A DNA stretch of 64,000 bases, taken from NCBI GenBank assembly GCA_024220505.1, contig JAKZZE010000005.1, forward strand, positions 642,501 to 706,500. The letters are read 5' to 3'. Positions 21,528 to 32,000 of this stretch are shown in pieces (position 1 is the stretch's first letter; each line of letters opens with the position of its first letter). The stretch comes from Rhizopus arrhizus (lineage: Eukaryota > Mucoromycota > Mucoromycetes > Mucorales > Rhizopodaceae). A program made the translations under genes and the position numbers. The notes under the pieces are model-generated. The model saw only the letters and a program-made list of their open reading frames with translations. It had not been told where the DNA came from and did no database searches.

Positions 21528-23190
21528 TTATTCTTGTTTAACAGAAGCACAAGTATGTTGACGAATATTCACATCCTTTGGAGCAAAGCCTTGCTCCCAA
21601 GCTAAGAGATAATCCCAGTGAGGGTTAACATGATCTTCTGTCTTGTAAGTCCAATAAAACCAACCAATACCACTTTCATAAGCATCCATTTGTTTTTCCA
21701 TAAATTCCAATAGGAATTGTTTATATTCAGGCGAGAAATTTCTCCAGTCATCTACATTTTTACAAGTACATGTGGGACATACAGGTTTAGGAGGTACACC
21801 TTCTTGCTCGAGTGTACCATCAAACCTTGCACCAAGCCCTCTTCCATTCAGATATTTACCACAGTCATTCGTAGCCACCGAGAACTCACCAACCATCGTA
21901 AGACCGGTCAAGGTGGTGGATTGATTTAAATCATTCTTCCATGCTTTACAGGGGAAATCGACTTGTAATTCTCTAGGCAATGCAACCAAGTCATTATTAA
22001 ATATCAAATATAAATGTGTTTCTAAGAAAAATTGTTATGAAATATCAAGGAAAACTCTTTTAATTACCCAAGACAGCTTTTTCATAGGCGCCTCCAAAGA
22101 AACCGTGCCATTCACTCAAAGGCAAGAACCCATCATGGTAGGTCAAAAGTGGTCCATTGTTAGGCCCCAATATCTTTCGAATCGCATCATAACTTTGATG
22201 ATACCATTCTTTCACCTTTGTATTCGGAATCTTATACATGGCAGGCTCATTCAAGACACCAAAGATAGGCACGACATGAGACCACTCTGGCTTATTGAAA
22301 AATTGAATCATGTCAGTCACCAAATGAATTGTCCTTTCAGCATTTAATTCGCCATCTGTTCCATTCAAGAACCCAACTGCACCCTCTCTTCCAGAATGAT
22401 TCCAGCCATTCTGTGAGCCAGGAGCGGTATGCAGTTCGACCATGACACGAAGGCCATACTTGCGCGCCCACTGGATACCTCGAAGCAAGTATTGCCATGA
22501 CAGATGAGGCACGAACGGCTCACCGGGGAAAACCTGTAGTGCCCAATGCCCAGTTGGGATTCGAACATGGTTAAAACCCATTTCGGCAATTTTCTTAAAA
22601 TCTTGTTCTGTAATAAAATTTTCATAATGCTCCTTTAGCTGTCGTTTAGCCTCCTCGGGACCCAAACGTTCACAGAGAGTCCATTCATCCTTGATTAAAT
22701 CGGGACCGAGTGATTGCTCAAAGATCTTGGGTGTAATAAAGGGTTCAAGGAGGAGCCAGCCACCGAGATTAATTCCACGAATACGATGCTTGTCATTGTA
22801 GCTAAAGTTTTGATTGAGTGGGGGCGCATAGCTGTTACCTCTGGCAGAGTCATCAAAAGGATCCATGTAATCTTGATCGCTTGGGTTCGTTATTCCATCA
22901 TCGTTTACTTTCGTCGGCCTTTCGGATGCTCTGGAGTTCATGCCGACAACGATCACTGGGATCAAAATGGCAGCTACAATCACAATGATGACTGCAGAGA
23001 CAAGTATCAAGAAACGAGGTTTACGTTGCCGTAATTTTCCTAGAAAAGTTTGATCGGTTTTTGGGTTCTTTTCTTCTTCAGAAACATCATCTTTTAGTTT
23101 TGGTTCGTTAATGTTATCGCCTTGATCTTCAAGAAAAGGTGAGTTAAAAAGACAGTAGTATTTCATAAATGCATTCATCTTACTTTTCAT
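21528..23190 (-). CDS. Membrane-anchored exo-beta-1,3-glucanase, GH5
   Basis: Hydrolyses or remodels cell-wall beta-1,3-glucan. Exons 22068-23190 and 21528-22021 (minus) give 538 residues. Topology is type II: a cytosolic tail of about 60 residues, a transmembrane helix (FLILVSAVIIVIVAAILIPV, about residues 59-78), then a Ser/Pro/Asp-rich linker and an extracellular GH5 domain starting RIRGINLGGWLLLEPF. The catalytic acid/base is in GVLNEPA (Glu about 314) and the nucleophile in MVGEFS (Glu about 420). The tail has a Cys-rich PVCPTCTC segment and GWFYWTYKTE, as in the fungal exgD-like proteins. Two putative N-glycosylation sites are NHS and NGT. The gene converges on the NTF2-like gene. Confidence 0.93.
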
Positions 23191-23372
23191 TATTGAAATA
23201 AAGAAAAAAATAAAAGGAAATTAAAATGAAACGTAAAGAAAGAGTTAAAATGAAAAGAGAAATAGAAGAGTACATTTATTTAAAATGATGATTTAGTTCA
23301 AAATGTACAATGTCTCTGATTGTAAAATTTTCTTCTTTTATTCGTCCTCTTTTCTCTTCAAACACATGTAAT

Positions 23373-24154
23373 TTAACAACAGCCACCCGATTGTTTAGGT
23401 TCAAGAGAAGCACCTTGACCAACCTTAACGGTCGATTTTGTTTGAGTTTGCTGCATAGTAGTGCCCATGCGATCCTTGATTTGTTTAGCCATTGTCAAGA
23501 AAGCCTGTTCTACATTAGTAGCATCCTTGGCCGATGTTTCCAAAAGAGAGATCTTGATAGACTCTGCAAATTCATTTGCTTGCTCTGTACTCACAGCCTT
23601 TTTATCTATCAAGTCACTCTTGTTACCAACAAGTAATTTATTCACTCCTTCTGCTGCATATCTATCAATTTCTTGCATCCATTGCTTTACATGCTGGAAG
23701 GAGTCTTCATCCGTAACATCATAAACAACAATGATACCGTGTGCTCCTCGATAATAGGATGAAGTGATTGTTCGGAAACGTTCTTGGCCTGCTGTATCCC
23801 ACTAAGATATAAAATGAGTTTTTTTGTATAAGGGTTTGAAGGTCATCTTACAATTTGAAGTTTTACTGTCTTTCCTTCTAATTCAATAGTTCTAATTTTC
23901 TATTTGCTTTGTGTTATATCCCTTTATTTTCTCTTTTTATACAGTGCTCAACTTACGAAATCGACACCAATGGTGGAGATATAGCTTTCAGTATAAGTGT
24001 CATCTGCAAAACGAAGTAAAAGACAAGACTTTCCAACACCAGAGTCACCAATTAATAAAAGCTTAAACAAATAATCGCTAAACAGTAACAGGTTAGCGAA
24101 CATTTTCTTTTGTAATTACAGTTTTTTTATTATAGCGTACTATTCGGGATTCAT
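23373..24154 (-). CDS. YPT1: Rab GTPase Ypt1 (Rab1)
   Basis: Small GTPase directing ER-to-Golgi transport and autophagy. Exons 24141-24154 (only 14 nt, encoding MNPEY), 23957-24077, 23852-23899 and 23373-23801 (minus) give 203 residues. All G-motifs are present: GDSGVGKS (P-loop), TIGVDF (switch I), [20 protein letters not shown] (switch II), NKSD, and ETSAK. The C-terminal GGCC is the double-cysteine geranylgeranylation site. The switch regions and the [16 protein letters not shown] start are characteristic of Rab1/Ypt1 rather than Rab8/Sec4. The microexon with an intron directly after the first five codons is a position often seen in fungal ypt1 genes. A conserved single-copy trafficking gene. 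Confidence 0.96.
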
Positions 24155-24699
24155 AGTAAGATGTAAATATGAAGAGAGAAAAAAAGGGTTGTTTAATGTG
24201 TACTTTTTTCTTATAAAGGAACCACCAATAAAATGAAAGAAAAAGGCTGTCGGAAAATCAATTTACACGCGAAAGGAGGCTCTATTAAAGTGTGATTGCA
24301 GGAATCTATCGAAAGAGGAATCTATAATATGATATTATTAAATCTGTAGTAGTTTATTTATAGCAAACTTTCGACTTTTCCATGTTCACGTTTATATATT
24401 TTATCAAAAATTAACTTTTTATAAAAAAAATATTTATGTCCTTTCACATTTATCGTTCGTCTTTCCCCTTTTATTTGAAGCTTGATGAAATATTCTTAAA
24501 GCATAAAATTCAGTTTTTTGGTTGAAAAGGTAATATTAAAAGTCATGATCTTTGTATTCCAAAGAAGGAGTTACACACAGAAGCTCAATAAAACCTTGAC
24601 GTTTTTTTTTTTTTTTTTTTTTTTTTTTTGTATGAGGATTTTATTCGGATGCCGCATTTTTAGCTGATCATCATAAGAAACATTTTTTAATAACAGGGC
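24155..24699. other. Intergenic region with 28-T run
   Basis: Upstream flank of YPT1 and downstream flank of the PD-(D/E)XK gene. A run of 28 T occupies 24602-24629. No gene is seen. Confidence 0.4.
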
Positions 24700-25818
24700 T
24701 TAAACCCACGAACAAACAAACAGAAAACGACCATGGAGATTGGAACTAGTGCCACCAGACGAGAGACTAATCCAGCAGAAAGAACTTGACCACTTCGCTA
24801 GGGGACTTTGCCCCGTAAAGAGTCCTTTGGCTTTTCCTTCGTTAAAGATTTTTTTCCAGTTTCTGGTTTTGTTTGGTTCAGAATTAGTTTCAATGAATTT
24901 AAAGTCTTCTGTAGTATATTTCTTTTGTTGCCTTTGTGATACTTCTGTGTCAAGTTCATACACCTCAACTAGCTTTCTTTTCTGGGCTTGAATTGTTTCT
25001 AATAGTTGTTCAGCGAAACTTTTGCACTTTTCAGCTGTCAAGATAGGATTTTCTTCGTCTAACTCAATCGCTTTCTTTATTTGTTCTGTGCTTTGGTCGA
25101 TAATTTGAATTATTTTACTATCTCCCTTTTTCTTCATGTTAGTCTTGCAAATTGAGTATAAAAAGCGTACGGTTGAATCGTCAGCAAATTCTAATGAACT
25201 TAAGCTTGCAGATTGACAGGTGGTAAAGTAGGCAAGTGCCACAAGCTGATTCATGCCCACTTTGATATGATTTTCAATGGATTTTGCAGAAATAAAGTTC
25301 ACCTCCTGAGCCCAAAATTCGCATGATGTTTCTAGCAAATATGGTGTGTTGACTTTTGGCACAAATTTTTTTTCAAATTCCTTGCTAGAGAACTTTACAA
25401 CTACGAATACAAGAACCACAGGCAAAACTTGGAAACGTTCATACACACGAGTACAATACTGGATTAATCTTATCATAAATGCTTGATCGACGCTGTTTTG
25501 GATTTCTATCAAGATTGGAGGTTGATCATTATTCACTTCAGTGGGTACATATAGAACATCTGATTTCGTTCCATCTGACCATTCTGTTGATGCCGAATGA
25601 TATAGATTATTTGAAATGTTTGATCCTAAAAGAATTAACATCTGTAAGTAAAATTAGTTTCTTCATGCGCAAAAAATGACAAAATTACCAAGCAGTTCGT
25701 GAATGATAATATTCTTTACAGTCTTATCGTTCATTATGAATTTACTAGTGACATCTGTGCCAGGCCGTAGTTCAAAGGGCAGGTATAAATTGCTTACATC
25801 GTCGTCTTCCGTGGCCAT
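24700..25818 (-). CDS. PD-(D/E)XK nuclease-like protein of a mucoralean repeat family
   Basis: Exons 25689-25818 and 24700-25625 (minus) give 351 residues. The nuclease-like core is STEWSDGTKSDVLYVP followed by PPILIEIQ (Asp66, Glu84 and Gln86), the D...ExQ arrangement of PD-(D/E)XK enzymes of the Rpn/transposase-associated type, then FMIRLIQYCTRVYERF and the buried strand VLPVVLVFVVV. The middle is helical. The last 40 residues (from about TGQSPLAKWSSS) look unlike the rest and may be out-of-family read-through to a new stop. Fungal relatives of this domain are multicopy and of unknown function. Its start is 103 bp from the start of the chromodomain ORF on the other strand; the space between holds a GACACC repeat (about 25840-25872). 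Confidence 0.65.
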
Positions 25819-25921
25819 TTTTTATTTTGAAAAAGAAAACGACACCGACATCGACACCGACACCGACACTGATGCGTGGTGAAAAAAAATAAACGACTTA
25901 AAAGATGAGCAGAATGAATTA

Positions 25922-26383
25922 ATGCATCGTAACTACACGCCATCTGAATTAAAAGTTGTCAACATGGATGAGTCAAATATCGAAAATGAATATTACGAAG
26001 TTGAAGACATTCGTGACCATCGTGGACCAATCGGTCATCGAGAGTTTTTAGTTAAATGGGCTGGTTACAGTGAACGTGCAAACACATGGCAAAAGGCTAG
26101 TGCTTTTACAGACCCAACTATCATAGAGAAATATTGGGATAAACAAGATGAATTGAAAAAGTTGGAACATGAGAGAGCTGAACAAATTGTGAATAAAGCA
26201 TCCAATTCCAAATATAATAAGTCCAATAGAAATTCCACACCTAAAGTGAGTGATGAGAAGAAAGTAAATTCTGTTGAGACAAAGAAAAGAACTCTTCCTA
26301 CAAATCTTAGTAGAGAAGAAAGATTGTTAAAGAGAAGAGAAAAAATAATAAATAAAAAAAAAATAAAAAACGGACAAACATAG
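25922..26383 (+). CDS. Chromodomain protein, likely chromovirus integrase tail
   Basis: 153-residue intact ORF. A linker (YTPSELKVVNMDE) precedes a chromodomain at about residues 25-70: YEVEDIRDHRG, then EFLVKWAGYSERANTWQKAS with the aromatic-cage positions Tyr, Trp and Trp, and IIEKYW at the end. The remainder is Lys-rich (SREERLLKRREKIINKKK). The linker-chromodomain arrangement is that of the C-terminus of Ty3/gypsy chromovirus integrases, and a polypurine tract and LTR-like DNA follow. The integrase core is absent, so this is a fragment; whether the ATG at 25922 is used is unknown. The frame being intact makes a residual or co-opted role conceivable. Confidence 0.65.
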   Translation: MHRNYTPSELKVVNMDESNIENEYYEVEDIRDHRGPIGHREFLVKWAGYSERANTWQKASAFTDPTIIEKYWDKQDELKKLEHERAEQIVNKASNSKYNKSNRNSTPKVSDEKKVNSVETKKRTLPTNLSREERLLKRREKIINKKKIKNGQT

Positions 26384-26494
26384 TCACGGTAAATCCCCCC
26401 CCAATTTAGCATGAAAATGATCTACCAGATTGATTAGACATTTCATAACGCATACCTATTCACTTTTATGCCGAATCAACAAGGTGTTGTTGAA

Positions 26495-26509
26495 TCTGGT
26501 GGAGGATAA
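26495..26509 (+). promoter_or_regulatory. Polypurine-tract-like sequence before LTR
   Basis: The GGTGGAGGATAA stretch directly abuts TGTTAAGG, the presumed start of an LTR. Purine tracts in this position prime plus-strand DNA synthesis in LTR retroelements. Seen here without its 5' partner. Confidence 0.45.
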
Positions 26510-27129
26510 TGTTAAGGATACATAAGATTATAGTCACTTTATTTTAGTAAAAGGAATCAGATATGATCCTGAATAATATGTTGATATAACTTGGAATCAT
26601 TTATAACATTATTCCCAACACAGATCAATAAAATACTTTGATTAGATTTTTATATTAAGCTTTATTCATATTAACTTCACATAGTCAAATAAGATGACAT
26701 GGTTGTAATATAGTTTATTGATAATATGAGCATGTTGAATAAGGAATGACGATTACTTACCGGATCATCATTAGTCATGAAAACATTTATCCTGACTGAG
26801 ATACTATTGTTAGCAATGATATCCAATCACAGAACTAAAGGTCTTTATATTCATCCGTACCATCTTCTTAAATAGTTATATGTCCAGAGTTATCTGAAAC
26901 CATCCTAATAGCATAATTGACAATACAAGCTAGGAACAGGCTAAACTAATAATTAAAAATAGTAATCATCTATTCTGTCAAGTTGATTATAAATCTGTCC
27001 TAATTCTTTATTCGTATCATGTCTATAAATACTTTCACTTTTTACATGTAGAAAAACAAGAGTTATCTTAACTTAATAAAGAGATACCAAGCTCTAACAG
27101 TATTTCTTTATCTTTGTTGCTATATTACA
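26510..27129 (+). repeat. Probable 3' LTR of a chromovirus
   Basis: Starts TG (TGTTAAGGATACATAAG) immediately after the polypurine tract and probably ends CA (CTATATTACA) near 27129, about 620 bp. It has a promoter-like CTATAAATAC at 27023-27032 and AATAAAG at about 27077 in the order expected for the U3-R region. It follows the integrase-tail chromodomain ORF in the same orientation. No second LTR is in the window, so the limits are inferred. Confidence 0.5.
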
Positions 27130-27186
27130 TTTTACCTAAAACTCCCCTTTCCTAAACATGTTGCCGTAGTGAGGACGGAAGATATG

Positions 27187-28200
27187 GTAAAGGACTCTCC
27201 ATCTCTTTCGCTTCCCCAACACTTTTGATATTTTTTTCCTTTTAAGGAAATAACTCATCATGTCCACCCACCTTCAAACCATTCAACGATTACAAAATGA
27301 ACTCGCAATCGCTAATGCCAAGATACACCAGTTGCAACAGGAAAACGCTTCTTTGCGGAAGCAAGTATCCTCTGAACCCACACCAACTGCAAACTCCAGT
27401 CCTCCTTCTGAATCTACTCCCCCCTCCTCCAAACGTCCACGCTCCCCCAGCAATGATGCTGCTCCTCCCACAACCAAGGTATCTAAGCTTCCGAATCCCA
27501 AACCCAAACACAGCTTAGCTGCCATTGCTCGACAATTTTCCTCTCCTACTGCTCCTTCCAGCTTCATGTTTATTCACGTTCCCATTCACCGTCGCCTCCC
27601 CATCCATCAACTCCGTGCTAACCTTCGTGAGTTGCACATTAACACACGCCGCATTCTGGATATTCAATATTCAGATCGAAATGTGGTCAGCTTCCTTATT
27701 CATACCGGTTTCGAACCTGAGCTCCGTTCTCAGCTGTACAAACACAAAATCACTATTCGTGACGAATTTGACCCTCTGAGCCCCTCCATCATTCGTGATC
27801 CTACACTTCTCAATGAATCCATTGAAAGAAAAACTAAACTTGCTCGTCATGTATTCCTCCAACGACTTGGTTCTGCTTTCCACCGTCTCAAGGCTCCCCT
27901 TTACAACGCTGTTACTAACTACTTTCTCCAATCTGGACTCATAGACCTCAATTTCTTGGAGTCTTTTGATCTCGCTCTCCCTCACAACTATCACAACCCT
28001 CTCCTAGACAAGATCTAGAGCTCTTTTCTACCTCTCCCCTTCCCTTTCCTTTTTCCATTTTTGACTATCAAAAGATTTTTCGTTCATTTAATCCTCTTTT
28101 TGATCTAACCCGGGCAATGCAATCCTAAAAGTGATTATGTGCTCACATGGGGTTTTTAATTTTATAAATAAAAATAATCTTTAATCGTAAAGGACTCTCC
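27187..28200 (+). mobile_element. Internally deleted LINE (ORF1 plus 3' tail) with 14-bp target duplication
   Basis: The direct repeat GTAAAGGACTCTCC is present at 27187-27200 and 28187-28200, flanking a 986-bp insertion. The insertion contains one ORF (27260-28018), then a pyrimidine-rich stretch and a 3' tail with GGGCAATGCA and AATAAAAATAAT resembling the tail of the LINE relic at 19.6-19.7 kb. ORF2 is absent, so this is a half-LINE that moved without its own reverse transcriptase. Confidence 0.72.
27260..28018 (+). CDS. LINE ORF1 (gag-like) protein
   Basis: 252 intact codons, no intron, and C-rich codon use unlike the neighbouring genes. An N-terminal coiled coil (residues 1-36: LQTIQRLQNELAIANAKIHQ and further heptads) is followed by a Pro/Ser-rich linker with a basic KRPRSPS and then an RRM-like gag segment from about residue 85 (IARQFSSPTAPSSFMFIHVPIHRRLP, RILDIQYSDRNVVSFLIH). 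Coiled coil plus RNA-binding fold is the layout of ORF1 proteins of fungal LINEs, which coat their RNA for retrotransposition. Assignment is by layout and context, not by a search. ORF2 is missing. Confidence 0.65.
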   Translation: MSTHLQTIQRLQNELAIANAKIHQLQQENASLRKQVSSEPTPTANSSPPSESTPPSSKRPRSPSNDAAPPTTKVSKLPNPKPKHSLAAIARQFSSPTAPSSFMFIHVPIHRRLPIHQLRANLRELHINTRRILDIQYSDRNVVSFLIHTGFEPELRSQLYKHKITIRDEFDPLSPSIIRDPTLLNESIERKTKLARHVFLQRLGSAFHRLKAPLYNAVTNYFLQSGLIDLNFLESFDLALPHNYHNPLLDKI

Positions 28201-28401
28201 GAGCCGTGCTTTTTTATTTGAAAATTTCTTTATATAATAAACTAAAATGTATACTATGTCTTCTTTATAACTTTCTAAGACGTTGATAATATATTTGTTT
28301 ATATATATATTTATATATTTTAGGTCTAAAATCCTTTTATACCAAGGGAGAGAAGTTGAAGGGTCGGGTTTTACCATATCTTCCGTCCTCACTACGGCAA
28401 C

Positions 28402-29070
28402 GTCTGTAATGGTGTCCCATTTTCAGCGTTGCTGTCCCGAATTTTTTTTGAATGGCCCAAATTTTTTTTGGCTGGTCCAACCTATTTTCTTCAGCTGTAA
28501 CCGCAAATTGGAACAGGAAACATTACAAGTTCTTTTTTAATGCTTGCTATTTGAGTAGAGCTTAGTGTGCAACATAAACCGGAGTTTGATCAAATTTGAT
28601 CCTGATTTGGTGAACATGGAAGAAATCAAACCAAACTATAGTTACCAAGCAGAAATAAATAGATGAATATATTTTGTATTGTATTCAATATAAATCCCTA
28701 AGGCTATATGGAATAGCATTTATTGTACATAGGGCCATATAAATACCATATATAAGCTTTGTCAAAAGCTTGTTTTATGGATCCAAAAAAACATGAACTA
28801 ATGTCGTACAAGTAATAATTTCATTTCCTGTATGCTTTCTCGTTTCTCCAAATTACATTGTCATCAAATGTTACGAAGGTTGCTAAAGAATTATAGTACG
28901 AACGATCATCATTCTGAAGGTATAACGCATATGAATAAGAGAGATAGAGATAATCATGAAAAATTGAATATTACATCAAATCTATCCCTATATATCCATT
29001 GTTACATCGAGCGGGGCACTATATTATAGCTTTTTCTTTGTTATTTTTATGATTGCTTCCATTGTAGTGC
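28402..29070. other. Intergenic region upstream of the chitin-synthase-like gene
   Basis: A 65-codon frame at 28832-29029 (begins MLSRFSKLHCHQMLRRLLKN) lies upstream of the chitin-synthase-like gene, and a splice-acceptor-like tccattgtag precedes the ATG at 29071. I could not join the two in a consistent phase, so the frame is left unassigned. Nothing else is seen. Confidence 0.4.
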
Positions 29071-32000
29071 ATGAGTGTTGGAAATTACTCATACTCGCAC
29101 CGTCCAACTTGCAGACGACTTATATGGATCTCTTTCGCTAAACTGTTGACACTTTTTATTCCTGACAAATTATTACATTATGTAGCTGGTCGACGTACTC
29201 ATGGTAAAATAACTTTGCTATTTCCACATTTTCAAACACTAATTCAGCTTATAAAAATAGCTTCATGCATTGCTTGGCGCGAAAAGATTGCTTTATTTTT
29301 TTTACTTATATTTTCTGCAGCAGCATTTTGTTTTTGGTTAGAATACGTTTCTAGTCTTGTTTGCTCACCTAAAAAACTCTTTGATTACCGCTCTTTGTTT
29401 TCTAATGATTCTAAACTGTCAGCCATTCATGGCTCAGTAGTTGACTGGTCAGACTATTCCTCAGAGATGGCCGATTTTGTGAATCAGTATCCACATCAGG
29501 ACTTATCCTTAGATTTTCCAAAGTTTATGGCACTCAGCCGCCCAACCTCAACTACCAATTACGACGATCCTGTATTAAATATTTGCATACAGGATTTTAA
29601 CAAGACTGCTCAGGCAGATGCCTGGCTGAAATATTATCTCACAATCCATCCTGGATATGACTATCAAAACAATACTTTACTTCATTGCCCGATGCCTGGT
29701 AAACCAAATATAACGGGAGCGCCTTGTTTTTCCACTATGGATGGGTATAAAACAAAAGGAGGTAAGAAGAAAAAGCATTTTGATATTCGTAAATTTTTAA
29801 TTGTAATTCCACTAACCTTCTTTCACAAAAGTGGTATTTTATGATTCAATCAATGTCAAAAGAGATTTTAATGCTTTACCTTCAACCGCAAATAGTACCA
29901 AGCAAGCTTTTGTTATTTTAGATGGAAATGTGTTGGATGTCAGTTCATATCTAATTGGAGTTAGCGATGTCGTTGCTGTTTCTTCTCAGTACAATACGCG
30001 GTCATTTGCAATGGATAGAATGTTTCTCCCACTCGATCTCACACTCTATTTGTATACACATCTCGGAAAAGATATTTCAGACTTTTTTAAACGCAACCTG
30101 ACAGAGAATCCTGATATCTATCGTGCCTGTATTACAAAGCTATTTCAAGCAGGTGTTTCGTATACTCCTTTAACTTGCTCTCAAGTGAATCCTGCTCTAT
30201 GGAGTACAATGGGCTTTGGGCTAGCTTATTTCCTTATAAAATTCAATTTAGCTCAATTAGCTCGTATACCCTTTCTCCAGAAAACCTTGTTCTCATCAAA
30301 GCCCGAGTTTTCTTCTTCGTTCATCTCTAAATCTCAAAAATGGCCACATGTGATATTAATGGTTCCATGTTTTGCTGAATCATCGCAAACGTTAAAACAA
30401 ACATTTGATAATTTAGCAAGATCGAGTTATGACGACGCAAAAAAACTTCTTTTGTTTGTGTGTGATGGTGTAGCAATCAATGCCGAAGCTAAAAAGGAAA
30501 CTTATAAGCTGTTACTTGAATCACTTGGTCATAGTAGTTACATGGAAGAACCTGTGGCTCGATCTTATACGTCTTTGGGACAAAACACTCGACGGATTAA
30601 TTATGCTAAGATTTACTCTGGATATTACGAAACGGGTCGCAATCGTGTACCCTATTTAGTTATTGTCAAGATAGGCAACCCTAAAGAACGACTTCAGAAT
30701 CATCCTGCCCCTCCTGGGAATAGAGGAAAAAGAGACTCTCTAGTCCTAGTGTTTAGTTTTTTGGAAAGATGTATGAACCTAGCAAATAATTTAATTACAC
30801 CTCTGGACTACGAAATCTTCAATCAGTGTTACAACGTCTTAGGTATTGATCCTCGTTATTTTAAATACCTCATGTTGACAGATGCCGACGTTCAAGTACA
30901 AAGTAATGTTGTACATAAGCTTGTTTTGCGTTTGGAACACGATCGCAAGATGCTTGCTGTAAGCGGTCATGTTAGGCCAGCAAATCCAGAAGAAAATCTG
31001 ACTACTATGATTCAGATATTTCATGTCTATATGGATTTTTTTACTGGATTAGCATATGAATCTTGTTTACATAGCGTAATGTCTTTCAATGGTGGTTTAG
31101 TCATGTTTAAAATATGGGCTGAAAATGAAAATTCATCAAAGTACGGGAAAAAGCAACAAGCAGCTGAACATCATAGATTAGATACATTAATCAAAATGCC
31201 CAAGCTGAGCGACGAGATTATCATTATAAATCCATTTGACGATATACATTCCGTTAACGATGTAGACAGCATTGCTGCTATAAAAAGTACAGTTCATAGT
31301 ACACCCGCAAAGAAAACAGCAGTAGTAAAATTGCGTCCTGAATCACACCTAAATCTGTTTTCAAATTCCAGCATTCAAGCATGTTGTGTTCATCCAACAG
31401 TCATTCGAGGGATTTGCACTGCGCAACCTAATACAATGCACATGCAAAACGTATTATTACTAGGCGAAGAGAAATATCTGTCCATCATTCTATTAACTGC
31501 AAACCCAGGATATCAACTTGGATTTGAACCTGAAGCGGAAGGCTATGCAACACTTCCAAGCAGCTTCTTTTCCCTGCAAGGGCTTCAAACTCGAAACATA
31601 CGTGCGTCATTTCATATCCAGCTTGAAATGAATCGTGTATCATGGAGGTTAGGCTTCAGATATTGGCTAATATCTTCTTTCGAGTTGATAGACAAGATAT
31701 TTTCTTTACCAATGACTATATATCTTTACATCATCTTTGCGAGATCAATCCAAGGTCATGGTACGTCATATACGATCATTGCTTGTGCTTTTTGTGCTTT
31801 GATGGTATTGCATATGTTGGTGTTCCTTATGAGATGTCAAGTCAAATACATCCTATGGCTCTCTCTGTATTGCATTCTTGGAGCTCCTATATATTCCGTC
31901 TGGTTTCCGTTAATAGCTTTATGGCAAAGCGATTATGCAGGCATCTGGTATGACATGTGGCCAACTGCATCTTTACAACCTCGAAGAGCACGAACACACG

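Larger units (their letters stand above)
27160..28401. mobile_element. MITE-like element (242 bp) interrupted by a LINE-derived insertion
   Basis: A perfect 32-bp terminal inverted repeat is seen at 27160-27191 (starts GTTGCCGTAGTGAGGACGG) and 28370-28401. When the 986-bp insertion and one copy of the 14-bp duplication are removed the element would be 242 bp. The inner part is AT-rich and encodes nothing. No clear target duplication flanks the whole element, so the superfamily is not certain. Confidence 0.75.

Noticed and set aside
22105..23034. Plus-strand ORFs across the GH5 gene
   Set aside because: Antisense shadows of the GH5 exon, which has clear catalytic motifs on the minus strand.
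24602..24629. 28-T run next to the PD-(D/E)XK gene as a retroposed poly(A) tail
   Set aside because: The gene contains an intron, so it is not a processed retrocopy; long T or A runs are frequent across the window.
27283..27779. Minus- and plus-strand ORFs overlapping LINE ORF1
   Set aside because: Shadows of the C-rich ORF1 coding sequence.
29215..29258. Possible intron (gtaaaataac ... tcag) in the chitin-synthase-like first exon
   Set aside because: Its 44-nt length would shift the reading frame, while the unspliced frame stays open and gives a plausible protein.
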